Origin: Akkermansia sp.
GTDB lineage: Bacteria > Verrucomicrobiota > Verrucomicrobiia > Verrucomicrobiales > Akkermansiaceae
Direction of reading: 5' to 3'
Assembly (NCBI GenBank): GCA_024405435.1
Contig: JAKSOU010000026.1
Coordinates: 1 to 36,676, forward strand
DNA: 36,676 bases
Part shown: piece by piece, positions 21,745 through 29,622 of the stretch
How the letters are laid out: each line of letters begins with the position of its first letter
How positions within the stretch are numbered: the first letter of the stretch is position 1
The notes under the pieces: model-generated
Database searches by the model: none
What the model was told of the DNA's origin: nothing
Seen by the model: the letters and a program-made list of their open reading frames with translations, nothing else
Made by a program: the position numbers and the translations under genes

Positions 21745-22704
21745 ATGAACAAGCTCGCCACAGCAGCCCTGGCCGTACTGGCCGCCGCCCTGCCCCTCCA
21801 CGCCGCGGTGCGCACCTACATGGTGCGCGGCGTCACCGAAGCCAAGGGATGGTACGACGGCGACAAGAGCGGGCCCAGCGACAACCAGATGTGCTGGGCC
21901 GCCTCCGCCGCCAACATGATTGCCTGGTGGCAGGACCGCAACGCCGACACCCACGGCCAAACCCAGGCACCCACCGGCAAGAACGTGTGGGAAACCATGA
22001 AAAAAGCCTTCGCCAACACCGCCGGTTCCCCCATGGCCGCCACCAACTGGTGGTTCAGCAAGAACAAGGGCCCGCGCCCCCATGGCGCCAAGGAGAACCT
22101 CGGCGGGTACTACGACGGCATCATCGCCGGAAAGGATTTCAACGTGGTCCTGCACAACGGCCCCGGATTCGGCTCAGAGCTCTCCCTCTCCGAGCGCCTG
22201 AAAGAGCTCATCCAGGCCGGAAACGGCGTCTGTGTGGGCATCCAGAAGCTCGTCAACGGCCGCCAGATGCAGAACGGCGCCCACATGATCTCCCTCTGGG
22301 GTATCGATTTCGACGAGGACAAGAAGGTGGTCACACGCGTCTACCTCACCGATTCCGACGACGCGCTGGGTTACTCCGCCAGCATGCAGAAGGGACTTTT
22401 CGTGGCGGACTGCACCTGGGCGGAGGACGTGAAGGCCCCCAACGGCCAGCCCTTCCCCACCCTCATCATGGACACAGAGTCCCCCTGGTTCGAGAACAAC
22501 GCCGTCATCACCTCCATCGTCACCTTCTCCGGCAACAATGATTTCCTGACCGATGCGGACAAGGAGGAAAACGCAAAGGAAGACGCCGCGCAGGACGCCA
22601 GGGAAGCCAAGTCCATTGCCAAGAAACCCAAGAAGGCCAAGAAGGATAAGAAGCCCAAAAAGGAGAAAAAGCCCAAGAAGGAGCGCAAGCACGGGCGCGG
22701 GTGA
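21745..22704 (+). CDS. Secreted IdeS/Mac-like cysteine peptidase, copy 2 (319 aa)
   Basis: Tandem paralogue of the preceding gene, same operon. Signal peptide MNKLATAALAVLAAALPLHA. Catalytic-type residues are Lys41, Cys50 (QMCWAASAANMIAWWQDRN), His180 (GAHMISLWGIDFD) and Asp203/Asp205 (VYLTDSDD). Most divergence from copy 1 lies in residues 85-145, the region that shapes the substrate cleft in IdeS, so the two may differ in specificity. The tail is almost pure Lys with Pro and Glu (KKPKKAKKDKKPKKEKK type), more basic than in copy 1. Target proteins are unknown. A strong hairpin and T-run follow the stop. Confidence 0.8.
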   Translation: MNKLATAALAVLAAALPLHAAVRTYMVRGVTEAKGWYDGDKSGPSDNQMCWAASAANMIAWWQDRNADTHGQTQAPTGKNVWETMKKAFANTAGSPMAATNWWFSKNKGPRPHGAKENLGGYYDGIIAGKDFNVVLHNGPGFGSELSLSERLKELIQAGNGVCVGIQKLVNGRQMQNGAHMISLWGIDFDEDKKVVTRVYLTDSDDALGYSASMQKGLFVADCTWAEDVKAPNGQPFPTLIMDTESPWFENNAVITSIVTFSGNNDFLTDADKEENAKEDAAQDAREAKSIAKKPKKAKKDKKPKKEKKPKKERKHGRG

Positions 22705-22740
22705 TCGCAGGATGCGAGGGTGCCCGCGCGCCATTTTTTT
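22695..22740 (+). terminator. Terminator after the IdeS-like pair
   Basis: GCGCGGG (22695-22701) pairs with CCCGCGC (22723-22729) around a 21-base loop, followed by seven Ts (22734-22740). The stem overlaps the last codons of copy 2. Confidence 0.7.
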
Positions 22741-22783
22741 ACCGCGGTATTCAAATGTTTTTTTTGCAAGGCGCGGTTGGTGT

Positions 22784-22845
22784 GCAATGATTGGCGCGAA
22801 CAAGGGTGGTTGGTAGGCATGCGGGGGCGTGTATCCACCCCGCCC
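22784..22845 (+). repeat. Dispersed repeat family, copy A
   Basis: It begins GCAATGATTGGCG and contains GTGGTTGGTAGGCATGCG and ATCCACCCCGCC. Closest relatives are at 31722-31787 and 6922-6987, and in opposite orientation downstream of the transposase (23619-23680, 23795-23855). Confidence 0.65.
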
Positions 22846-22871
22846 AAGGCGGGGTTCCGTTAGTTGTAAAT

Positions 22872-22950
22872 GCGGATGGGGACACCCCCCAGGTTTCCAC
22901 CTGGGGCTAAATTTGAGTACGCCACCGGGTGGCTTTAGGTTAGCCGCGCC
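22872..22950. repeat. Left REP-like arm of the transposase element
   Basis: It contains hairpin CCAGGT/ACCTGG, the motif GGGGCTAAATTTGAG and hairpin GCCACC/GGGTGGC, ending TAGCCGCGCC. It is an inverted match (about 80 percent by eye) of 23527-23604 on the other side of the transposase gene. Confidence 0.78.
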
Positions 22951-22981
22951 ATGCGGCGCGGGGGAAGGATGAATTGGGCGG

Positions 22982-23010
22982 TTGACCGGGAATGCCTTGT
23001 TTGGTAGGAT
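22982..23010 (+). promoter_or_regulatory. Sigma-70 promoter of the transposase, leaderless
   Basis: TTGACC (22982-22987), 17 bases and TAGGAT (23005-23010), then ACAGGGC and the ATG at 23018. The TTG start at 22982 is the -35 box and not a real start codon. Confidence 0.65.
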
Positions 23011-23017
23011 ACAGGGC

Positions 23018-23527
23018 ATGAGCCACTCCTATTACCAAAATCATGTGCATATCGTGTTCCATACGGGCAGACGGACCATCAGGCCGTGCGACCTGAAAAG
23101 GGTTCACGCATATTTGGCGACCCTGGCTCGGGAAAACAAAATTCAATGTCCGGTGGTTGGCGGCGTGGAGGACCATATCCATCTGCTCGGCAATTTTCCC
23201 CTGGACAAGGCACCGGCGGATATCGTGCGCACGCTCAAGGCTGTTTCGTCCCGGTGGCTCAAGACCACCAACCGCTGCTATTCCGGTTTTTCGTGGCAGC
23301 AGGGCTACGGCTATTTCTCCGTGAGCGCGTCCATCCGCAAGGATGTGGTGCATTACATCGCCAATCAGGCACAGCACCACACCCGCGAAACCGCGGAGCA
23401 GGAGCTAGAGCGGTTGAAACGCTTTCACGAAACGGCATCCAATGAAATCTACCTCGAGGATGCAGAGGCGTACCGTTCCGTCATTGACGCCTGCGTCAAT
23501 GACATCGTCTATGTTCCGCGCCGATAG
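23018..23527 (+). CDS. REP-associated tyrosine transposase (Y1, HUH), 169 aa
   Basis: An IS200/IS605-like single-strand transposase. HUH motif DHIHLLG (His53, His55); catalytic Tyr113 in HYIANQAQHH, the standard YIxNQxxHH signature. N-terminus YYQNHVHIVFHTGRR is typical of the group. The gene sits between inverted REP-like arms (22872-22950 and 23527-23604), which makes it a RAYT rather than a plain IS200. Such enzymes spread or process REP elements and are often domesticated. A related arm pair without a transposase is present at 33121-33372. The gene is intact. The start is fixed by the adjacent promoter; the stop overlaps the right arm by one base. Confidence 0.88.
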   Translation: MSHSYYQNHVHIVFHTGRRTIRPCDLKRVHAYLATLARENKIQCPVVGGVEDHIHLLGNFPLDKAPADIVRTLKAVSSRWLKTTNRCYSGFSWQQGYGYFSVSASIRKDVVHYIANQAQHHTRETAEQELERLKRFHETASNEIYLEDAEAYRSVIDACVNDIVYVPRR

Positions 23528-23604
23528 GCGCGGCTAGCTCAAAGCCACCCGGTGGCGCACTCAAATTTAGCCCAGGGCGGGAGCCCTGGGGGTAACCACC
23601 CCCG
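23527..23604. repeat. Right REP-like arm of the transposase element
   Basis: Inverted counterpart of 22872-22950: GGCGCGGCTA, AAAGCCACCCGGTGGC, ACTCAAATTTAGCCC and a hairpin AGGGC/GCCCT. Stem bases differ between the arms but pairing is kept, a sign of selection for structure. Confidence 0.78.
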
Positions 23605-23930
23605 CATACACACCACATAACCCCGCCTTGCGCGGGGTGGATTCGGGGTCGGTTTGCATACCAACCACGCCCGCCCACGGAACGCGCCCGACGGCCCCGT
23701 TTAGGGCGCGCCGCTTGCGGCGCGGTAAGGGCGATTGGCCAACCACGAATGTGGCTGCCCGCAGGGCGAGCCACCAATGTGGTGGTGGCGGGGTAACCCC
23801 GCCTTGCGCGGGGTGGATTCGGGGTCGGCATGCCTACAAACCACGCCCGTTGCCTCCCACCACGCCACGCCGCCTCAATACCCCTTCCAGCGGGTGAATT
23901 TGCGCCGCCGGGTTTTTGCCGACACCCAAA
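23605..23930. repeat. Repeat-rich gap with an exact 34-bp direct repeat
   Basis: A 34-base block starting AACCCCGCCTTGCGCGG and ending GGGGTCGG occurs at 23619-23652 and 23795-23828. Each copy carries the hairpin CCCCGC-CTTG-CGCGGGG and continues into a reversed copy of the dispersed repeat (TGCATACCAACCACGCCC or GCATGCCTACAAACCACG). Between them lies the hairpin GCGCCGCTTGCGGCGC (about 23708-23723). No gene is seen. Confidence 0.65.
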
Positions 23931-23986
23931 ATTCGGTGAAAATTGGCCGTTTCAGCGCCTTGGAGCAAAAAAATTTCAAAATAGGC

Positions 23987-24015
23987 TTGCTCAAGGCATG
24001 GGAATGCTGTACACT
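23987..24015 (+). promoter_or_regulatory. Sigma-70 promoter of the PEP-CTERM gene
   Basis: TTGCTC (23987-23992), 17 bases and TACACT (24010-24015), with an AT-rich UP-like tract (CAAAAAAATTTCAAAATAGG, from 23966) just upstream. The leader is about 85 bases, longer than for most genes here, and contains TTTCGT/ACGAAA arms. Confidence 0.6.
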
Positions 24016-24105
24016 CTCCCCCGTGCGCGGGCGCACCGTGCCCCGCGCTCAAGATTTCGTACCACACGAAAAACAGACAATAACACTAACCAAAAGCAAA
24101 CAGAT

Positions 24106-27100
24106 ATGAAGTTACGTATCAATGCAAAACTCAGGGCGGCCCTCATCGCCGCCATCACTGCTGTGGGCTTCACCGTCACATCTGCCCAGGCTGTTACCGT
24201 CTCCGCCACCGAAACCTGGATTGTTCCAAGAAGTGGTAGCGAAGTCAGCGGCACGGCTCTGTCGTTGACCGGGATATCCTGCAACGTTGCCCAAAAGTCT
24301 GGCGATGTCGCCACAAACAATGTGTTTGCACCCGACACCAACGTGGGAACCGGCGGCACATGGACACTGACGTTCTCCATCAAGAATACAACGGATCATG
24401 CTGTTACGCTGGATTCTCTTCTTCTCGATGTTTCCATGTACAACGCTAGCGGCTCAGCGCAAAGCAGCAGCACTATTCGCACTGTTGATTTCACTTTGCA
24501 GGGTGACGGGGTGAATGACCATGAGGATATCCTTCTGCAGGGCAAGGGCAACGTTGCCACGCCTGTGACCATTGCCAACTCCACAGAAAAGCCTGTGCTT
24601 TCATTTGGCGAAGGCGGTGTGACACTTGCTTCAAACGGGAGCCAGCAGTTCACTCTGACGGTAGTACGCGGCAGCGATCAGACGGCCGAGTACAGGAACG
24701 GTTGCTTCTACGGTCTGATTGACATGGTGGCAAACTTCACGTACGAAGCCACGTCGTCCGTCTGGAAAGGCACTCAGGCTCAACACAACTGGTCTGAGAG
24801 TGCTTCCTGGAGCTCCCCGGCGTCCGAGGGGGCTATCGTGGTGTTCGACGGTACGGCTGATTACAAGACGGCAACTGTTGATGTAGCTTCAACCGCTGGT
24901 TCCATCACGGTTAGCGGTGACACGCACACCTTCCAGCTGGATAATGCGCTGACTACGGGTTCCCTTACCATTGAGGAGACTGGTGCCCTGGTTCTCTCCG
25001 GCGAGAAGATGCTGGCCGTAACCGGCAGCTTTGACATTGCAGATGGCGCTTCCCTGACCGTGGGCGAGGGCGCTTCCCTGAAGGTTGCCAGCGGGCAGAA
25101 GGACCTGATGATGGGCACCGCGGTGACCAACAACGGCACGTTCGTGCTGACTTCCAACGTGAGCATTGCTGATGGCGAGTCCACCCAGATGGGCGGCACG
25201 CTGGCCATCCAGAACGCCACCGTCACCCTGGGCAACAACGAAAGGTGCATCGTCTCGATGGCTTCCTTCGACAAGGTGACCCTGGACGGCGGCCAAATCA
25301 CGATCAGCGCCAAGGAAACCACCATCAATGGCGTGACCGTGGCAGCCGGCAAGACCGGCACCCTCCGTGTGGATGACATGGCTGCCAAGCCGAACACCGC
25401 CATGCTTGCGGGTGTCACCCAGGTGGACGGCACGCTGAACCTGTCGAACAACTGGAACTCCTCGTTCACCATCGAGCAGCTGTCTGGCGCCGGCACGCTG
25501 AACCAGCAGAACGGCAACCAGCAGGAGATGCTCCTGACCATCAACTCCCTGGAAGGCTTCACCGGTTCCATGGTTCTGAAGCACGACAAGGGCAGTGATG
25601 CCATCAACATCAACACCGGCACCACGGCAGTGAACTTCAACACTCTGGAGCTGGCCATCGGCAGCCACACCGCGAACTTCACCCTGGGGGCGGACACTGG
25701 CATCGCGCTGGCTAAGCTGACCAGCGGCACGCTCGCCCTTTCCGGCGCGGACACCTACACGCTGACGCTGGGCGGCCTTGAAGGCGGTGCCACCATCACC
25801 GGCCTGAACAACCTCACGCTGAATGTGGCTGAGGGCACGCACGTGTACACGGGCGCGCTTACCGTGGCGGGCCAGATCACCAAGACCGGCGCGGGCTCCC
25901 AGACCATCAGCGGCACGGCGCTCCACCACACCATCCTGGCTCAGGAAGGCAAGCTGGTGCTCGACGGCACGTACGCCATTGACGATGTGGCCGAGGGCGC
26001 GCAAGTCGCCAAGATCGTGGACTATGAGGATCATGACAGCGACAACGGCTTCCGCATGATCACGGGTACGAAGACCGTGTACAGCGACGCCGGCACGGTG
26101 CTGGATCTCACCAACGCCCATTTCACCTACCTGACGCAGGACGTGACCCAGTCTGTGGTTGGCAACAACGGTGTGTTCGCGCTGCCCGGCGATTCCATCA
26201 AGAGCACCGTGTACGTGACCAAGGATTCCCTGGATATCGCCAACTACAAGAATGTGGCCGGTGATGCCCTTACCTCCGTGGAGCTTTCCGACGGCACCAC
26301 GGTGAACATGGATGCGGCTGTCACCGTGGGCGTGAAGCTTGCGGAGGGCGCCAGCGCCACCGTGAACGCTGCGGAGGCCACCACGCTGAGCGGCGTGACC
26401 GGCCTGGGCGAGGGCCAGACCCTCACCATTTCCGGCACCGCCCCGGTGACCATCGGCTCTGCCATCACCGGCAGCACGGTGTCCGTGAACGGCGGAACGC
26501 TCAACCTTGGCAACTACATCCACAACCTGGCCGCGCTTAACGTGGTCAACGGCACCGTGACCGCCGTCGGCGTGGACAGCGGCAACGGCTGCGTCAGCGG
26601 CACCATCTCCATCGGTGCGGACGGCGTCTTCCAGACCACGGGCCACCACGATGTGTTCGGGTACAACAACAACGCCACGGACAAGATTGTGATGGGCGGC
26701 ACCGGCAGCGACCATATGGCTTCCCTGGAGCTGACGCCCGACGGCACCGGCGTCACGACCATGACGACCGACATCGAGATGAACGGCTATGCCGCCATCA
26801 CCACGAAGAACGGCTTCAACACCTACAACGGCGCCATCACCGCCACGGGTGTGGAGAACAGCATCGACCAGATGTACCTGCGCAGTTCCGTGATCATCAC
26901 CGTGAACGGTGCGGAGAGTGAGCTGACCATCGGCAAGCTGAAGCGCACCAACAACTTCGACGGCACCATCACCAAGGAAGGCGAGGGCAAGCTCGTGTTC
27001 AACGGCGAGGAGAACGTCATTGACAAGACCATCACCGTGAACGCCGGCACGCTGGCGCTGGACGGCACCTTCTCCATCGGCGGCATCCAAGGCACGGAGA

Positions 27101-29064
27101 GCGCCACCTATGACGGCGGCGTTGTGGCGAACAACGGCTTCAAGACCGCCACCACCACCCGCACGGTTTACACCAAGGGTGACGAGGGCGCCACCGTGAT
27201 CGTGGGGCAGGATGCCCACTTCATGGTGGGTGAGGACGAGGTGCAGCTTGCCGATGACGGCACCTACACCTCTGCTGCCGAGACCGACTACACCAAGTTC
27301 TACGTGAACAGCGAATCGGAGGCGGTTTCCACGGCGTTGGATGGCCACCAGCCCACCGCTTTCGCCCTGGCCACCAGCACCACGCTGCAGGTTGACGAGA
27401 ACATTGCCGCCACGGTGACCGGTGCCGGTGCAACCTCCGTTGTCACCATCGACAGCGACAAGGTGCTCACCGGAACCGCCCAGAACGTGGCCCTGACCGG
27501 CGCGGGCACATACGCCCTCAACGCCAATGCGCAGGCTCTCGGCACGGGCGTGACCCTCGGCGAGGGCTGGGAAGGCACCGTGAGGCTCTCCGGCAGCATC
27601 AACAACATCAAGTTCGATGCCTCCGTCCTGGGCAACCATGTGGAGGTCTGCGGCCTGTCCGGCTACTTCTACGACCTGACGGTTGGCGGCCGTGGCACCT
27701 ACGCCGGCACGCTGACGCTGACGAATCCCGAGGCGGGTACTCCGGCCCTGCTCATCAACAACGGCTACAGCCGCGACAACGCCTACTACGAGCTCTCCGG
27801 AGCCGTGGACGGCAGCGGCACGTGGCGCTTCGACAAGGGCGATGCAACTGTCACCAACCGCATTATCTTCAGCGGCGACACCGCCGACTGGGATGGTGCA
27901 TTGGAGCTCACCAAGGGTTACACGCTGGAACTCACCTTCGCCCAGGTTGAAGGCGAAATGGGCGCGGCCATCACCCGCAACGGTGGCACGCTCAACATGA
28001 TTGTGGGCTCCGCAAGCGGGCAGTCCACCGTGTTCAACCAGAATGTGACGGCTTCCGCCCTCACCATTAGCGAGGGTGCCACCGCCACCTTTGAAGCTGA
28101 TGCCACGTTCGGCTCCCTGTCCGGCGCCGGCTCGCTTGTGGTTGATGAAGGTGCCACCCTCAAGATCACGGGTGACGTGAGCGCTGACGTCGCCATCGTT
28201 GCCAAGGACGGTGCCGTGATCGACAGCGCCAACATCGATCCTGTACATGTCGGCATTGACAAGGAATCCACCGCCACGTTCGAGAAGGGTATCGCAAAGG
28301 AAAACGGCATCTCCTTCTCCGAAGGTGCCCAGGTCACCAACAACGGTGGCGAGGCTGCCGCCTACGACACCGACAAGGATACGATGACGGTGAAAGCCGA
28401 CACTCTCTCCTATATCGCCGGTGACGGTAATGTGGAGATTGCCAACACGGTTGTCGTGGACGAAATCGTGAACGTGAGCGGCAACAAGCTCACGCTGACG
28501 AACGCCGAAACCATGAACCTCAAGTCCATGACCATCAGCGAGGCCTCCACGGTGGAGATGCTCTACACGGATGGGCAGGTTCCCGTTGAGGGCACGGTGA
28601 CCATCACGGAGTCCCTGACGGCCGGCGGCGCCACGCTGCTTGCCAACCTGACGATTGCCGACGTAGATGTCGAAGACGGCGTGAACCCGATCCTCAACGT
28701 GAACGGCGGTGGCGACAACGCGCTCACGCTGGGCAGCCAGTTCGGCATTGCCGAGGGCACGCTGGTGACGCTGGACGATGCGACCATCACCGCCCTGGAG
28801 GGCTTGCAGATTGGTGGCACCCTGAATCTCATCAAGGCCCTGAGCCAGCAGGATCAGCTCTCCTACCTCAGCGACGACTACGACGGCACGTGGTTCGATG
28901 CCATGTTCGTGCGCACAGACAATGTCCACGGCGACTACCGCGTGTACGCCACGGGGGACAGCTTCGGCCTGACGAAGGTGAGCAACACGCCCGAACCGAC
29001 CACCGGCACGCTGTCCTTGCTTGCGCTTGCCGCCCTGGCGGCAAGGCGCCGCAAGCACAACTAA
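24106..29064 (+). CDS. Giant secreted beta-helix adhesin-like protein with PEP-CTERM-like tail (1652 aa)
   Basis: Signal peptide 1-29 (cleavage after SAQA). Residues 30 to about 1610 form repeated short beta strands of the autotransporter passenger/right-handed beta-helix kind, with many GAGTL, GTLNLS, TVNAGTLALDG and TLTVG units and high Gly/Thr/Ala/Asn content. The C-terminus TPEPTTGTLSLLALAALAA followed by RRRK is the short PEP-CTERM-like sorting signal: PEP motif, hydrophobic helix, basic end. There is no beta-barrel domain, so this is not a classical autotransporter; anchoring would depend on the sorting system. The ATG at 24106 is chosen for its clean signal peptide; upstream codons read through the promoter. 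Likely surface or outer-membrane structure for adhesion. Confidence 0.87.
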   Translation: MKLRINAKLRAALIAAITAVGFTVTSAQAVTVSATETWIVPRSGSEVSGTALSLTGISCNVAQKSGDVATNNVFAPDTNVGTGGTWTLTFSIKNTTDHAVTLDSLLLDVSMYNASGSAQSSSTIRTVDFTLQGDGVNDHEDILLQGKGNVATPVTIANSTEKPVLSFGEGGVTLASNGSQQFTLTVVRGSDQTAEYRNGCFYGLIDMVANFTYEATSSVWKGTQAQHNWSESASWSSPASEGAIVVFDGTADYKTATVDVASTAGSITVSGDTHTFQLDNALTTGSLTIEETGALVLSGEKMLAVTGSFDIADGASLTVGEGASLKVASGQKDLMMGTAVTNNGTFVLTSNVSIADGESTQMGGTLAIQNATVTLGNNERCIVSMASFDKVTLDGGQITISAKETTINGVTVAAGKTGTLRVDDMAAKPNTAMLAGVTQVDGTLNLSNNWNSSFTIEQLSGAGTLNQQNGNQQEMLLTINSLEGFTGSMVLKHDKGSDAININTGTTAVNFNTLELAIGSHTANFTLGADTGIALAKLTSGTLALSGADTYTLTLGGLEGGATITGLNNLTLNVAEGTHVYTGALTVAGQITKTGAGSQTISGTALHHTILAQEGKLVLDGTYAIDDVAEGAQVAKIVDYEDHDSDNGFRMITGTKTVYSDAGTVLDLTNAHFTYLTQDVTQSVVGNNGVFALPGDSIKSTVYVTKDSLDIANYKNVAGDALTSVELSDGTTVNMDAAVTVGVKLAEGASATVNAAEATTLSGVTGLGEGQTLTISGTAPVTIGSAITGSTVSVNGGTLNLGNYIHNLAALNVVNGTVTAVGVDSGNGCVSGTISIGADGVFQTTGHHDVFGYNNNATDKIVMGGTGSDHMASLELTPDGTGVTTMTTDIEMNGYAAITTKNGFNTYNGAITATGVENSIDQMYLRSSVIITVNGAESELTIGKLKRTNNFDGTITKEGEGKLVFNGEENVIDKTITVNAGTLALDGTFSIGGIQGTESATYDGGVVANNGFKTATTTRTVYTKGDEGATVIVGQDAHFMVGEDEVQLADDGTYTSAAETDYTKFYVNSESEAVSTALDGHQPTAFALATSTTLQVDENIAATVTGAGATSVVTIDSDKVLTGTAQNVALTGAGTYALNANAQALGTGVTLGEGWEGTVRLSGSINNIKFDASVLGNHVEVCGLSGYFYDLTVGGRGTYAGTLTLTNPEAGTPALLINNGYSRDNAYYELSGAVDGSGTWRFDKGDATVTNRIIFSGDTADWDGALELTKGYTLELTFAQVEGEMGAAITRNGGTLNMIVGSASGQSTVFNQNVTASALTISEGATATFEADATFGSLSGAGSLVVDEGATLKITGDVSADVAIVAKDGAVIDSANIDPVHVGIDKESTATFEKGIAKENGISFSEGAQVTNNGGEAAAYDTDKDTMTVKADTLSYIAGDGNVEIANTVVVDEIVNVSGNKLTLTNAETMNLKSMTISEASTVEMLYTDGQVPVEGTVTITESLTAGGATLLANLTIADVDVEDGVNPILNVNGGGDNALTLGSQFGIAEGTLVTLDDATITALEGLQIGGTLNLIKALSQQDQLSYLSDDYDGTWFDAMFVRTDNVHGDYRVYATGDSFGLTKVSNTPEPTTGTLSLLALAALAARRRKHN

Positions 29065-29215
29065 TTTACAATTGACCCGTCTCCGCCAAGGCTACGCCGA
29101 GGCAAGCAATTGACGATTTACAATTTGTAAGTTAGGTGCCTCCGGCACAAGATTACCAAGGCCCGTCTGGCATGCTGCCGGACGGGCCTTTTGGTATGGG
29201 GTGGTTTGAAGGCGG
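29064..29215 (+). repeat. 152-bp direct repeat, copy 1
   Basis: It matches 31788-31939 with a single mismatch (at 29180), 2724 bases apart, bracketing the truncated SGNH and GH20 genes. It contains heptamer-type motifs (TTTACAA, TTGACGA), a GTGCC/GGCAC mini-hairpin and a strong terminator hairpin. Its first base is the last base of the PEP-CTERM stop codon. Confidence 0.92.
29155..29195 (+). terminator. Terminator within repeat copy 1
   Basis: AAGGCCCGTCTGGCA pairs with TGCCGGACGGGCCTT (one wobble), then TTGGT. It terminates the PEP-CTERM gene. In the second copy (31879-31919) the stem is perfect. Confidence 0.88.
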
Positions 29216-29245
29216 ACGTTGGCGTGGGGGCGGATGGAAAACAGG

Positions 29246-29274
29246 TTGACATGGCGCGGGCGATGTGCTACAAG
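29246..29274 (+). promoter_or_regulatory. Sigma-70 promoter of the SGNH/GH20 genes
   Basis: TTGACA (29246-29251), 17 bases and TACAAG (29269-29274). Six bases later, ATGCGTATATAG (29281-29292) could be read as a three-codon leader peptide (Met-Arg-Ile-stop) before the real ATG at 29302. Confidence 0.65.
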
Positions 29275-29301
29275 GCGGCAATGCGTATATAGCGCTCCAG
29301 C

Positions 29302-29601
29302 ATGAAAAAACATATTCTCACAGCGCTTGCCCTGGCCCTGGTTGCCCCATGTGCCGGAGCGGCCGGGGAGGGCGGCCAGGGTCTTGGCAAGGTGATGTTT
29401 GTGGGGAATTCCATCACCCACGGCATCAACACAGGCTCCTACCGCTGGGATTTCCACAAGATTATGGTGGACAACGGGGTGCGGTACCAGGAGACGGGTT
29501 ACAACAGCGGCAAGCCCGCGCTTTCCGTTTCCTCCTCGGGCGCTCCCTGCAAAAACCTTTCCATCACCACCGCCAGTGGGGCCGCGGCCCCCGCCAAATA
29601 A
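29302..29601 (+). pseudogene. Truncated SGNH/GDSL hydrolase (99 aa)
   Basis: A signal peptide (MKKHILTALALALVAPCAGA) and block I of an SGNH hydrolase (VMFVGNSITHGINTGSYRWD, with the nucleophile Ser) are intact. After about residue 72 the sequence turns into Ser/Ala-rich residues (SGAPCKNLSITTASGAAAPAK) and stops. The Asn, Gly and His blocks needed for catalysis are absent. Full-length relatives are sialate or carbohydrate O-acetylesterases of 200 residues or more. It is probably a remnant that still leads the GH20 transcript (21 bases between them). A small functional secreted protein is possible but less likely. No other frame restores the missing part. Confidence 0.62.
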
Positions 29602-29622
29602 ACACCAACCTCTTTTCTAATC

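Noticed and set aside
24889..29058. Very long antisense frame (1389 aa) opposite the PEP-CTERM gene
   Set aside because: It is a codon-bias shadow: GC-rich repeats keep the opposite frame open. Its product is His/Arg/Val/Gly-rich low complexity without any domain.
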